NCBI RefSeq assembly: GCF_000719955.1
Contig: NZ_JOII01000030.1
Span: 49,911 to 113,910, forward strand
Source of the DNA: Streptomyces albidoflavus
GTDB taxonomy: Bacteria; Actinomycetota; Actinomycetes; Streptomycetales; Streptomycetaceae
Direction of reading: 5' to 3'
Length of the DNA: 64,000 nt
Shown: in pieces, positions 1 to 8,142 of the stretch
How positions within the stretch are numbered: the stretch's first letter is position 1
How the letters are laid out: each line of letters starts with the position of its first letter
Position numbers and translations under genes: made by a program
The notes under the pieces: model-generated
What the model was told of the DNA's origin: nothing
Seen by the model: the letters and a program-made list of their open reading frames with translations, nothing else
Database searches by the model: none

Positions 1-302
1 CAGAGCACGGCGGCGACCCCGCAGAGCACCAGCGCCGCCACGGAACCGACCAGGGCGCTGTCGGTGAGGGCGCCGAGGCCGAGCGAGAGGGCGGTGAGGG
101 CGGCGGTGGCGGGCAGCAGCAGGGCCCGGTAGCGGCGGCGCTCCCGGTGGACCTCGGGCGCCTCCGCCCGGCCCGGGGGCACCCGGACGCCGAACGGCAC
201 CGCGTGCGGGCTCAGGCGCGGGCTCGGTGCCGCGTAGAAGACGGCGCCCAGGAGCAGGAGCACCGTGGAGTTGACGAGAAGGCTGACGAGCACGGCGTTC
301 AC
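1..302 (-). CDS. DUF1648-like membrane protein (3' end outside window)
   Basis: Reading the minus strand from a GTG at 302 gives an open frame that runs off the left edge, so about 100 N-terminal residues are present. A hydrophobic segment (LLVNSTVLLLLGAVFYAA) is followed by the motif PFGVRVPPGRA, which is typical of DUF1648/DUF5808 proteins found beside YtrA-type GntR regulators; a second hydrophobic stretch begins near residue 65. The nearby ATG codons at about 323-345 are out of frame, so GTG is the likely start. It lies about 200 bases downstream of the GntR gene on the same strand and probably shares its transcript. Its function is unknown; membrane location is inferred. Confidence 0.65.
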   Translation of the reverse strand, partial: MNAVLVSLLVNSTVLLLLGAVFYAAPSPRLSPHAVPFGVRVPPGRAEAPEVHRERRRYRALLLPATAALTALSLGLGALTDSALVGSVAALVLCGVAAVL

Positions 303-502
303 CTGATCCGTCCGACGAAGTCATGGTCATGGCAGTCATGGTCATGGGAGCGGCCTCGCGGGAGCGGTCCTGCCGGGTGCGCCGCCGCGCGGCCGCGCGC
401 CCGGCACCGTCCGGCAACCTCCCCCGCCGGCCACCCGGTCCGCAACCGTCTTCGGCGAGCGCCGAATACGTGGCTGCCGCCCGGTCGTACGGTCACCATC
501 CT

Positions 503-919
503 CTAGTCACCTCCGTCCTTCTCCTGGTCCGCCCGGCCGAGCGCGAACCCGTCGAGGGCCGAGCGGACGTACGCCGCGACCTCCGCCTCGGGCACGCCCC
601 GGACGACCGCCTCGGCGAGCAGGACGCGCAGCCGGGGCCGCCAGTCCTCGCTCGCCCGCAGTTCGGGCGTGGCCCGGCCGACGTCGGGGTGGATCACCGC
701 GCCGCTCTTGCGGTTGATGCGGATGATCCCCTCCCGCCGGAGCAGGTCGTAGGCCTTGTTGACGGTGTGGAAGTTGATCGCGAGGTCGACGGCGCACTGC
801 CGGGTCGAGGGCAGGGAAGCGCCCGGGCCCAGCGTGCCGTCCGCGACGGATTCCACCACCCGGTCCCGGATCTGCTGGTAGATCGGGACCTCGCTGTCGA
901 GATCGAGTAGGAGCTGCAC
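503..919 (-). CDS. GntR-family transcriptional regulator, YtrA type
   Basis: A 138-residue protein starting at GTG. The N-terminal winged helix (residues about 8-75) shows the YtrA pattern IYQQIRDRV, LPSTRQCAVDLAINFHTVNKAY and LLRREGIIRI. The short C-terminal helical tail, in place of a FadR or UTRA effector domain, is the hallmark of the YtrA subfamily, whose members usually repress adjacent ABC transporter operons. Here an ABC exporter operon is divergent (starting at 1015) and a DUF1648-like membrane protein lies downstream. The expected role is repression of one or both units; the ligand cannot be told from sequence. Confidence 0.85.
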   Translation of the reverse strand: MQLLLDLDSEVPIYQQIRDRVVESVADGTLGPGASLPSTRQCAVDLAINFHTVNKAYDLLRREGIIRINRKSGAVIHPDVGRATPELRASEDWRPRLRVLLAEAVVRGVPEAEVAAYVRSALDGFALGRADQEKDGGD

Positions 920-957
920 AGCTTCAATCTATCTGATATACAACTACTAGAACAGAT
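920..957. promoter_or_regulatory. AT-rich divergent promoter/operator region
   Basis: A short AT-rich patch in otherwise GC-rich DNA lies between the GntR gene and the divergent ABC operon. On the minus strand it contains TATATC and TAGATT; the latter is six bases from the GTG, which fits a leaderless transcript. This is where an autoregulating YtrA-type protein would be expected to bind, but no clean palindrome is visible. Confidence 0.4.
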
Positions 958-1000
958 GGCCAGCGCAGAAGTCGCAGCGGACCTCACGGGTCCCCGAGGG

Positions 1001-1016
1001 ATGGGAAGCTCCCCAT
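1001..1016. repeat. 16-bp near-palindrome over a ribosome-binding site
   Basis: ATGGGAAGCTCCCCAT is palindromic except for one base pair. It covers the Shine-Dalgarno region (GGGAAG) and the first two bases of the ATG of the gene at 1015. In RNA the GGG and CCC arms could pair and mask the start, or the DNA could be a regulator half-site. Confidence 0.4.
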
Positions 1017-1386
1017 GGCACTGATGAAGATCTCCGGCACCGACCTCACCGTGACGTTCAGCGGCTGGGAGCGGATGTGGCTCAAGCGCGACAAGGTGAC
1101 CGTCCCGCTGGCGGCCCTGCGCCGCGTCGACCCCGTCCGCGACCCGCTGCGCGAGGCCCACGGCACCCGCAGCGGCATACAGGTCTCCGGCTTCTCGAAG
1201 GTCGGCACCTGGGGCCTGGTCAAGGGGCCGCGCCAGCTCGTCGCCGCCTACCGGGGCTCGCCCGGACTGCACGTCCGGCTGGACCGCGCCGCCGCCTCCG
1301 CCGACTTCGACGAGCTGGTGCTCTCGGTCGACGACGCCGAGCAGCTCGCCGAGCAGCTCACCCAGCACCTGGGGAGGGGCCGGTGA
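1015..1386 (+). CDS. PH-like conserved protein of ABC operon
   Basis: A 123-residue soluble protein with no signal peptide or membrane segment. Alternating beta-strand character (LTVTFSGWERMWLKR, KVTVPLAALRRV) and a C-terminal helix (DAEQLAEQLTQHL) resemble bacterial PH-like domains. It is the first gene of a three-gene operon; its TGA overlaps the GTG of the ATPase gene, so the two are translationally coupled. The role is unknown. A regulatory or docking subunit for the ABC exporter is an inference from position only. Confidence 0.7.
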   Translation: MALMKISGTDLTVTFSGWERMWLKRDKVTVPLAALRRVDPVRDPLREAHGTRSGIQVSGFSKVGTWGLVKGPRQLVAAYRGSPGLHVRLDRAAASADFDELVLSVDDAEQLAEQLTQHLGRGR

Positions 1387-2324
1387 ACGCGTACGGGATC
1401 GAGGTGACCGGCCTGACCAAGCGGTTCGGCGAGGTCACCGCCGTGGACTCGGTGAGCTTCGCCGTGGAGCCGGGCGTCGTCACCGGCTTCCTCGGCCCCA
1501 ACGGTGCCGGCAAGACCACCACGATGCGCATGATCCTCGGCCTGGTCACCCCCACCGAGGGCACCGCCACCATCGGCGGCCGGCGCTACACGGAGCTGGA
1601 CCGCCCCACCCGGACGGTCGGCGCCGTCCTCGACGCCGGCGCCTTCCACCCCAACCACTCGGCCCGCGACCACCTGCGGATCTACTGCGCGATGGGCGGC
1701 CATCCCGACAGCCGGGTGGACGAGCTGCTGGACCGCCTCGGCCTCGCCGAACACGCCCACCGCCGCACCCGCACCTTCTCCACCGGCATGAAGCAGCGGC
1801 TCAGCCTCGCCACCGCGCTCCTCGGCGACCCGAGCGTCCTGCTGCTCGACGAGCCGAGCAACGGCCTCGACCCCGAGGGCATCGCCTGGCTCCGCACCTT
1901 CCTGCGCGAACTGGCCGCCGAGGGCCGCACGGTCCTCGTCTCCAGCCATGTGCTCAGCGAGGTCCAGCAGATCGTCGACGACGTCGTGGTGATCCGGCGC
2001 GGCCGGATGGTCGCCGCCGGACCGCTGGAGGAGATCGCGCGGCGCCGGCCCCCCACCGTCCTGGTCCGCTCGCCCGACGCCGAGCGGCTGCGGGCACTGA
2101 TCCTCGACGGCACCCGGGGCCCGGACGCCGCCGTGGCCACCGCCGAGGACGGCTCGCTGCGGGTCAGCGGGCTGACCGCCGCCGAGACGGCCGACCTGGC
2201 CGCGGCGGCCGGGCTGCGGGTGCACGGACTCGGCGCCGAGGACAGCAGCCTGGAGCAGCTGTTCCTCGACCTGACCCAGGACCGGGCCGGACAGGCCGGG
2301 CAGTACGAGGGGGACGCACGGTGA
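1383..2324 (+). CDS. ABC transporter ATP-binding protein (exporter type)
   Basis: A 313-residue ATPase. Walker A GPNGAGKTT lies at residues 38-47, the signature STGMKQR near 133-139 and Walker B LLLDEP near 153-158, followed by the D-loop and an H-loop in VSSHVLSEV. The residues after about 220 form the C-terminal extension usual in DrrA/CcmA-like exporter ATPases. The GTG at 1383 overlaps the previous stop (GTGA), and the end overlaps the permease start the same way. It should energise the permease encoded next; the substrate (drug, lipid or peptide) is not evident. Confidence 0.93.
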   Translation: MNAYGIEVTGLTKRFGEVTAVDSVSFAVEPGVVTGFLGPNGAGKTTTMRMILGLVTPTEGTATIGGRRYTELDRPTRTVGAVLDAGAFHPNHSARDHLRIYCAMGGHPDSRVDELLDRLGLAEHAHRRTRTFSTGMKQRLSLATALLGDPSVLLLDEPSNGLDPEGIAWLRTFLRELAAEGRTVLVSSHVLSEVQQIVDDVVVIRRGRMVAAGPLEEIARRRPPTVLVRSPDAERLRALILDGTRGPDAAVATAEDGSLRVSGLTAAETADLAAAAGLRVHGLGAEDSSLEQLFLDLTQDRAGQAGQYEGDAR

Positions 2325-3118
2325 ACGCGTTGATCAAGGCGGAGTTCCGCCGGCTGGCCGCGACCAGGATGTGGCGGTGGGCGCTGGTGACCGCCGTCCT
2401 GCTCGGCGGCGGGCTGGTCGGCCTGATGGCCGTCGTGGGCCCGGAGAACTTCAGCCCGCCGATGCCCGGCCTGGACACCGAGGAGGGGGTCCTCTCCGTC
2501 CTCGGGATGCTCGGCTTCACCGTCTTCGTCCCGGCCGCCCTCGGCACGCTGGCGATGACGGCGGAGTACCGCCACCGCACCGCCACGTACACCTTCCTCT
2601 TCGCGCCGAGGCGCTGGCAGGTGCTCACCGCCAAGCTGGTCACTTTCGGGGGCGCCGGACTGGTCTACGGGCTGGTGCTGGCGGTGAGCGCGGGCGCCGG
2701 GTTCTACGGGGCGCTGGCGGCCCGGGGCGTCACGCCCGGCCTGGCCGCGGGCACCGTCTGGGAGCTGCTGCTGCGGCTGGCCCTGACGATGGCGGTCTAC
2801 ACCCTGCTCGGGGTGGCGATGGGCGCGCTGATCCGCAACATGACCGTCGCCCTCGCCGTGGTCATCGGCTACCTCTACATGGGCGAGCTGATCCTCATGA
2901 TGATCCCGGGCGTCAACCTGGTCTACCCGCTGCTCCCCGGCGGTGCCACGGCTTCCCTGACCAGCTTCACCTACGTCGCCGAGGCTGTCGCCGGCGAACT
3001 GGCCACCAGCCCCGTCTCGTTGCTCTCCCCCGTGGGCGGCGGACTGCTGCTGGCCGGTTACGCCCTGGTGGCCGCGGCGGTGGCGGTGCTGGTGCCGATG
3101 CGCCGCGACGTGGTCTGA
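2321..3118 (+). CDS. ABC transporter permease
   Basis: A 265-residue integral membrane protein with about six hydrophobic segments: near residues 20-38, 60-85, 105-130, 148-165, 175-200 and a C-terminal helix before MRRDVV. The N-terminal MNALIKAEFRRLAATRMWRW and the loop TAEYRHRTATYTFLFAPRR are typical of ABC-2 permeases (EYRxGT-type motif). The GTG start overlaps the ATPase stop. It forms the membrane half of the exporter. A hairpin at 3129-3162 follows. Confidence 0.9.
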   Translation: MNALIKAEFRRLAATRMWRWALVTAVLLGGGLVGLMAVVGPENFSPPMPGLDTEEGVLSVLGMLGFTVFVPAALGTLAMTAEYRHRTATYTFLFAPRRWQVLTAKLVTFGGAGLVYGLVLAVSAGAGFYGALAARGVTPGLAAGTVWELLLRLALTMAVYTLLGVAMGALIRNMTVALAVVIGYLYMGELILMMIPGVNLVYPLLPGGATASLTSFTYVAEAVAGELATSPVSLLSPVGGGLLLAGYALVAAAVAVLVPMRRDVV

Positions 3119-3128
3119 ACATGCGGGA

Positions 3129-3162
3129 GCGGGTGCCCCGGACTGCACTCCGGGACACCCGC
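3129..3162 (+). terminator. Hairpin after the ABC operon
   Basis: GCGGGTGCCCCGGA pairs with TCCGGGACACCCGC across a six-base loop with one mismatch. There is no U-run, as is common in actinobacteria. It separates the ABC operon from the convergent MbtH gene and could act in both directions. Confidence 0.7.
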
Positions 3163-3181
3163 GACGGTTCGCGCCGGTGGA

Positions 3182-3439
3182 TCAGGCGGGTACGGCGGTC
3201 TGGGCCGCCGTGCCCCGGGAGGTGGCCGGGACTCCGTCCATCTCGCGTATCAGGCTGGCGGGCCGCATGTCGGTCCAGTTCTTCTCGACGTAGTCGAGGC
3301 AGTTCTGGCGGCTGTCCTCGCCGAAGACGACCGTCCAGCCGTCCGGCACCTTGGCGAACGTGGGCCACAGCGAGTGCTGGTTCTCGTCGTTGACCAGCAC
3401 GTAGAAGATGCCGTTGTCGTCGTCGAACGGGTTCTCCAT
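3182..3439 (-). CDS. MbtH-like protein (orphan)
   Basis: An 85-residue protein with the full MbtH signature: [19 protein letters not shown], then [20 protein letters not shown], then [14 protein letters not shown]. MbtH-like proteins bind and activate adenylation domains of nonribosomal peptide synthetases. No synthetase, adenylation domain or carrier protein is visible in the window, so any partner must lie elsewhere. The start at 3439 follows AAGGGAAA; an in-frame ATG at 3457 lacks a good ribosome site. A strong hairpin at 3568-3605 separates it from the upstream hydrolase operon, so it needs its own promoter. Confidence 0.95.
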   Translation of the reverse strand: MENPFDDDNGIFYVLVNDENQHSLWPTFAKVPDGWTVVFGEDSRQNCLDYVEKNWTDMRPASLIREMDGVPATSRGTAAQTAVPA

Positions 3440-3567
3440 GAGTTTCCCTTTCCTCATGTTGGGGTTCCGGTCAGATCCCGGTTCCCGTGGCATGGTTTCC
3501 CGGCCGTGTCGACCGGTTCAACGTGTTTCACCTGGGCTCGAACCGGCCCGGGCTGGTGCGGTCCGGT

Positions 3568-3605
3568 GGGGCCGGCAGACGCCGTGCGAGGCGTCTGCCG
3601 GCCCC
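3568..3605 (-). terminator. Strong terminator of the dehydrogenase-hydrolase operon
   Basis: A perfect 16-bp inverted repeat (GGGGCCGGCAGACGCC and its complement) with a six-base loop lies ten bases beyond the hydrolase stop codon. It isolates the MbtH gene transcriptionally. Confidence 0.85.
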
Positions 3606-3614
3606 CCTGCCGGT

Positions 3615-4424
3615 TCAGGCGCGCTGCGCGAAGAAGTCGAGCAGGGCGTTGTTGACCTGGTCGGGGCGTTCCAGGTAGCCGTAGTGGCCCGCGTCCGCCA
3701 CCTCCACGTACCGGGCGCCGGGGATCGCGTCGGCGACCTCGCGGCCCAGGTGCGCGGGGAGGATCAGGTCGTCGGCGAACCCGACGACCAGGCAGGGCGT
3801 GGTGATCCGCCGGTAGGCCGGCAGCCGGTCGGCGGTCATGTCGATGCCGAGCTGGGCGCGGTGGCCCGGGGCCCCGGAGAGGGGCGCCATCTCGAAGATG
3901 TCCAGCCAGTCCTGGATCTCCTTCTCGGAGCGGAGCGTGGCCGGCGACAGGTTCTGCAGGGCGCGCACGGTGGCGCCGTACAGCGGGGTCAGCACGCCGC
4001 CGGCGTCGTGGAACTCGCGCTCGGCGCGCGACTGGGCCCGGCGCATCGCGTCGTCCCGGCCGCGGGTGGCCAGCAGGGCCACCTGGCTGACCAGTTCCGG
4101 CCGGGCCAGGCAGAGTTCCTGGGCGACGTGGGCGCCGAGCGAGGTGCCCACCAGGCGGCACGGGCCGAGCCCCAGGTGCTCGATGAGCCCCGCGGTGTCG
4201 GCCACCATGTCGTCGACGGTGAACCCCTCGGCGCAGGCGTCGGTGGGCGGGATGCCCCGGTTGTCGAAGGTGACGACCCGGTACCCGGCCGCGCGCAGCG
4301 CCGGCACCTGGTGCAGGTGCCAGGAGCGCCCGCCCGCGCCGGAGCCCATCACCATGACGACCGGCTCGCCGCTGCCGCTTTCCTCGTAGTGGAGTCTGAT
4401 TCCGTTGATGCGTTCGATCGGCAC
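3615..4424 (-). CDS. Alpha/beta-hydrolase fold protein
   Basis: A 269-residue hydrolase. The oxyanion region MVMGSGAGGRSW is near residue 25, the nucleophile elbow is GTSLGA (Ser95), the acid is probably Asp218 or Asp219 in GFADDLILP, and the catalytic His is His247 in DAGHYGYLERP. GTG start preceded by GAAGGGC. It lies 36 bases downstream of the aldehyde dehydrogenase gene in the same operon. The family includes esterases, lactonases and haloperoxidase-like enzymes. The substrate is unknown; hydrolysis of an ester or thioester linked to the neighbouring dehydrogenase reaction is an inference. Confidence 0.88.
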   Translation of the reverse strand: MPIERINGIRLHYEESGSGEPVVMVMGSGAGGRSWHLHQVPALRAAGYRVVTFDNRGIPPTDACAEGFTVDDMVADTAGLIEHLGLGPCRLVGTSLGAHVAQELCLARPELVSQVALLATRGRDDAMRRAQSRAEREFHDAGGVLTPLYGATVRALQNLSPATLRSEKEIQDWLDIFEMAPLSGAPGHRAQLGIDMTADRLPAYRRITTPCLVVGFADDLILPAHLGREVADAIPGARYVEVADAGHYGYLERPDQVNNALLDFFAQRA

Positions 4425-4460
4425 AACTTGCCCTTCTTTTCGGCCGTCCCGCGTGATCCG

Positions 4461-5888
4461 TCAGGCGTCGGCGGGGGCGAGGAGCCGGGGGTGGCGCGGG
4501 GCGGCCACGGAGTCCGCGCGGTACGGGGCGAAGAGCGCCGCCTCGTCGGGGACCCGGGCCGGGATGGGCCGGGAGACCGTGGTGTGGTTGAGGAAGTGGC
4601 GCCAGGTGACGTTGCCCGCGACGCTGGAGCCACCCCAGCTGCCGGCGGAGAGCGTGGTGGTGAAGGGGACGCCCGCGGAGAGGCTGCCGGTGTTGGTCAT
4701 CGTCGACTGGTTGACGACGACCCGGCAGTGCGTGACCGCCTCGGCCAGCCGCAGCACCCGGTCCTCGCGGGTGGTGTGCACCGCGCAGCTGTGGCCGAGG
4801 CCGCACCGCTCCGCGATGGACTGCACCAGGCGGACCGCCTCGTCGAACTCCCGGTAGACGCAGAGGGTCAGCACCGGTGAGATCTTCTCCCGCAGCAGCG
4901 GCTGGTCCCGCCAGGGGTCGGCGCAGCGGGCGGCGAGGACGGTGACCTCCCGCCCGCCCAGGTCGATCCCGGCCGCCGCGGCCAGCTCCGTGGCGGGGCG
5001 GCCGACCAGCTCCCGGTCGAGCGTCGTGCCGTCCGGCCACAACCGCAGGGTCAGCCGCTCCGCCTCCGCCTCGTCGCAGAGGTACGAGCCGGCCTCGGCC
5101 AGGCCCCGTTCGAAGGCGGCCGCCACCGAGTGGTGGACCAGGACGTTGCTCTCCGAGGAGCAGGAGGTGCCGTGGTTGAACCCGGCGCCGTGCTGCACGG
5201 CGGCCACCGCCGCCGCCAGGTCCGCCGTCTCGTCCACCACCACCGTCGGGTTGCCGACCCCGGCCCCGATCGCGGGCGTCCCGCTGCGGTACGCGCGGCG
5301 TACGGTGCCCGAGCCGCCGATGGCGACGACCGAGTCCGCCTCGGCCATCAGCTGCGAGCCCGCCTCCCGGCCCGCCTCGGGCAGGCAGGCCAGCAGGTCC
5401 GGAGGGGCGCCCACCGAGGCGAGGGCGGCCCGCATCACGTCGATCGTGGCCCGCGCACTGCGCCGGGCCCGGGGATTGGGGCTGAAGACGGCGGCGTTAC
5501 GGGTCTTCAGCATCGGCAGCGCGTTGCAGATGATGCCGGGGGCCGGAGCCGTCGCGGGGCTCGCCACCGCGATCACCCCGAGCGGTTTGGCGATCTTCAC
5601 CAGGCCCAGTGCCGGGTCCGACTCGACCACGCCGGTCGTCCGCGCCCCGTGCAGGTCGTGCAGGATGCCCAGCACCCGCCTGCGCTGGAGGGCGTACAGG
5701 TCCTCGGCGTCCCCGAGCCCGGTCTCACGGTGGCTCAGCCGGGCCAGCCGGCGCGCCGTCTCCTCCTGGTAGCAGTGCCAGCCGACGGCCGCGACGGCCC
5801 GGTCGGTCTCCTCCTGCGACCACGAGGCGATCTCGGCCTGGGCCACTCTGGCCCGGCGCACCACGTCCTCCACGGATTCCCTGATCAC
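4461..5888 (-). CDS. Acylating (CoA-dependent) aldehyde dehydrogenase family protein
   Basis: A 475-residue ALDH-superfamily protein. The catalytic cysteine is Cys243 in HGTSCSSESNVLV, whose C-x-S-E context resembles AdhE/EutE/sulfoacetaldehyde dehydrogenases rather than classical ALDHs. The substrate-channel region GVIAVASPATAPAPG and the cofactor region VVAIGGSGTVRRAY are present. The start was set at GTG 5888 because GGGGGAG sits six bases upstream; a longer frame from 5936 has no such site. First gene of an operon with the alpha/beta hydrolase. Likely interconverts an acyl-CoA and an aldehyde; the substrate is not known. Confidence 0.85.
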   Translation of the reverse strand: MIRESVEDVVRRARVAQAEIASWSQEETDRAVAAVGWHCYQEETARRLARLSHRETGLGDAEDLYALQRRRVLGILHDLHGARTTGVVESDPALGLVKIAKPLGVIAVASPATAPAPGIICNALPMLKTRNAAVFSPNPRARRSARATIDVMRAALASVGAPPDLLACLPEAGREAGSQLMAEADSVVAIGGSGTVRRAYRSGTPAIGAGVGNPTVVVDETADLAAAVAAVQHGAGFNHGTSCSSESNVLVHHSVAAAFERGLAEAGSYLCDEAEAERLTLRLWPDGTTLDRELVGRPATELAAAAGIDLGGREVTVLAARCADPWRDQPLLREKISPVLTLCVYREFDEAVRLVQSIAERCGLGHSCAVHTTREDRVLRLAEAVTHCRVVVNQSTMTNTGSLSAGVPFTTTLSAGSWGGSSVAGNVTWRHFLNHTTVSRPIPARVPDEAALFAPYRADSVAAPRHPRLLAPADA

Positions 5889-6783
5889 AGCTCTCCCCCA
5901 AGGGCGCTCGCTGGGAAGCGGTCTCCTGAAGCGCACAGGGACCCGCCTTCATCTCGGGGCGCCGGGCGCTCCCGGGCCTCCCGCAGAGAACTCCACGTTC
6001 CCGCCGGCGCAGCGTAGGTCTCCCGCTCGTTCCCGGGCCACAGTTTCGGTCCTCGGTAAACCCTCCCGGCACCGGGGGAGTCGGCCGCCTGCCCCGTCGC
6101 GGACGGGCCGGCGGGCGGTCGGGGCCACCGCCACCGCACCGGAGACCGGAACGGCGAGAATCAGCCAGGTGCGCCCTTGATGGCCGAAGGACATGCCTCG
6201 GCCGCGCGCCGGGACGCGGCCGCCCCGCCCGCATCCCGATGGCCGGGACACGCCCCCTCAAGGCCGCCCTCCGGCGTCCCCCGCCTCCGGGCCGACCCTG
6301 CCTCGGGGGCGGCGGGGACGGACCCCTGGGAAGCGCTGCCCGGCCCTGTGGCCTCGTAACTCGTAGTGAGAGGAGTGCCACGTTCCCGTGCCCCGGGGCG
6401 GCCGGGCGGTCCCGGGGGACGCCGCGCGGCGCCGAAACCCGAGACCCGGAAGGGGGCCGGGATCTTTCCCCGGACGCCGTCCGGAGCCGCACCTGAAGAA
6501 TTCATGATCGAGGTGGTGAATCGGCCATGGCGGCTCAAGGAACGCGGCACTGTGCGCGCGCCACCCGCCGTGGCACCGTCTGGAAGGTCTGGACAGGAGC
6601 GGCCGCACGCCGGCGCCCCTGCACCAGCACCACGAGGTATTCGTGCGTATCCGTGCGTACGGCACCCGCCCCCGGACACCGTCCGGCCGGGCGGGCAGCG
6701 GAACAGCGTCTCCACCGCGATCCGGTGGCGGCGGTCCGGCCGCGTGCCTGCCGCGGGTGCACCACTCATCAACGGGGGAAAAC
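5889..6783. other. 895-bp divergent intergenic region without a convincing gene
   Basis: The region separates the leftward dehydrogenase operon from the rightward HTH regulator. Frames are open on both strands, but none has a plausible ribosome site with ordinary codon bias or a recognisable product. A short direct repeat of CGTGCGTA appears near 6640-6657. Promoters for both directions, and possibly a small RNA or regulator sites, are expected here. Confidence 0.5.
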
Positions 6784-7731
6784 ATGCAGAGGATTCACTT
6801 CTCCGCCGCGGACCTGGCCCGCACACGCCTGCAGAGCACACTCGGACCGGTCGCGGAAGGGATCTTCGCGCTCGGCGCGCTGGCCCACTCCCGCAACGCC
6901 GAGTACGCCCGATGGCGCGGCGAGACCCTGGCCAGACTCCGCGACACCTACTCCCTCAACCGGCCTCTGCTGCCCCTGCTCCGCTCCCTGCGCGCCCCCG
7001 ACGACCTGCTCTTCCTCCTCGACTCCTCCCCGAAGGCCGACACCTCGGCGCTCTCCGCCCTCCACCTGACCCGTACCGAGGTGACCCGGCTCGCCGTGGA
7101 CATGTGGCGCGCGGGCGGGGCGCCCTACTGGGACCGCGTCCTCGAACACCTCGACCACGAGTGCGCCGAGCACGGCCGGATCGTGATGACCGGCGGCGTC
7201 GAGCGCCTCCTCGCCACGCTCCACCCGAGGATCGTGTGGAACCCGCCGGTGCTGGAGATCCACGACGGCCCGGAGCTGGACCTCCACCTCAAGGGCCGCG
7301 GCCTGCTGCTGAGTCCGTCCGCCTTCCTCCCGGGCCTGGTGGGCCGCGCGCTGCACGCCGAACGCGACAGCGGCCAGCCCGCGCTGGTCTTCGCCGTCCC
7401 CTCCGAGGTCTCCGAGCTGTTCGCCCCGACCGACGAGGCCGACGCGATCGGCGGGGAGGCCCTGCGGGCGCTGGTCGGCCAGACCCGGGCGGCCGCCCTG
7501 CGCGCGCTGACCAGCACCTGCACCACCAGCCAGCTCGCCGCGCGGCTCGGCGTCTCGCCGGGCAGCGCCAGTCAGCACGCCTCGATCCTGCGCGAGTCGG
7601 GCCTCATCACCACCCGCCGGGTCCGCAACTGCGCGCTGCACTCGGTGACGCCGCTGGGCATGGCCCTGCTCGGCGGCCGGCTGCGCACACCCGCCCCCGC
7701 CCCGCTGCTCGCTCCGAGCCCGGCGGCCTGA
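6784..7731 (+). CDS. DUF5937-type ArsR-like transcriptional regulator
   Basis: A 315-residue protein. The N-terminal MQRIHFSAADLARTRL and TLGPVAEGIFALGAL match the DUF5937 family. The C-terminal winged helix (residues about 255-300; TSQLAARLGVSPGSASQHAS, GLITTRR) is ArsR-like with SQHASIL as recognition helix. No metal-binding cysteine motif is seen. ATG chosen because GGGGGAAA lies just upstream. It precedes the candidate precursor peptide and cyclodehydratase genes on the same strand and is the likely pathway-specific regulator. Confidence 0.85.
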   Translation: MQRIHFSAADLARTRLQSTLGPVAEGIFALGALAHSRNAEYARWRGETLARLRDTYSLNRPLLPLLRSLRAPDDLLFLLDSSPKADTSALSALHLTRTEVTRLAVDMWRAGGAPYWDRVLEHLDHECAEHGRIVMTGGVERLLATLHPRIVWNPPVLEIHDGPELDLHLKGRGLLLSPSAFLPGLVGRALHAERDSGQPALVFAVPSEVSELFAPTDEADAIGGEALRALVGQTRAAALRALTSTCTTSQLAARLGVSPGSASQHASILRESGLITTRRVRNCALHSVTPLGMALLGGRLRTPAPAPLLAPSPAA

Positions 7732-7965
7732 CCCGCACCGGTAATCTCCAGGACGCTCCGCCGTACGGCCCCCTGTTTCGGGCCAGGCCGAACGGAGCCG
7801 CAGGTGCCGTGAGAATTTCATGGCCGCTTGGTGACGTGCAGGCCTGTCCGGCGTTCACCGAGTTCGCCCAGAATCGCAGCAACGGACCCCGACCGGGGGG
7901 CCTCGGGGGAGGCGCCGGGCACGACCAGGCGTGCGCACCCCACGGACGAAAGGGAAGCCACCACC

Positions 7966-8142
7966 ATGAGCTCTGCCACGATCTCCGCCACCCGCGCCGA
8001 CGGTGCGGCGTCCTCGGCCCGCACGCTGGTCATCGAGGACCTGGAGACCCTGCCCGAGCACGGCACCGCGCTCTTCACCATCTGCATCGCCGCCTCCCCG
8101 GTCGACCCGGCCCCGTCCGGCCGCGAGCAGCGCCAGGCATGA
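7966..8142 (+). CDS. Candidate RiPP precursor peptide
   Basis: A 58-residue peptide preceded by AAAGGGAAG. The N-terminal half is Ser/Ala/Thr-rich, then an acidic, leader-like block LVIEDLETLPEHG (residues 21-33) is followed by a short core-like tail beginning TALFTICIAASPV. The stop overlaps the ATG of the cyclodehydratase gene (ATGA), so the two are translationally coupled, as many TOMM precursors are with their enzymes. Possible heterocyclisation sites downstream of EHG are Thr34, Thr38, Cys40, Ser44 and Ser51. I do not recognise a characterised product. It could instead be a small accessory protein, but size, position and leader style argue for a substrate. Confidence 0.65.
   Translation: MSSATISATRADGAASSARTLVIEDLETLPEHGTALFTICIAASPVDPAPSGREQRQA

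Noticed and set aside
6177..6359. Small frame in the island spacer as an extra precursor peptide
   Set aside because: No ribosome site, abnormal codon bias and no leader-like features.
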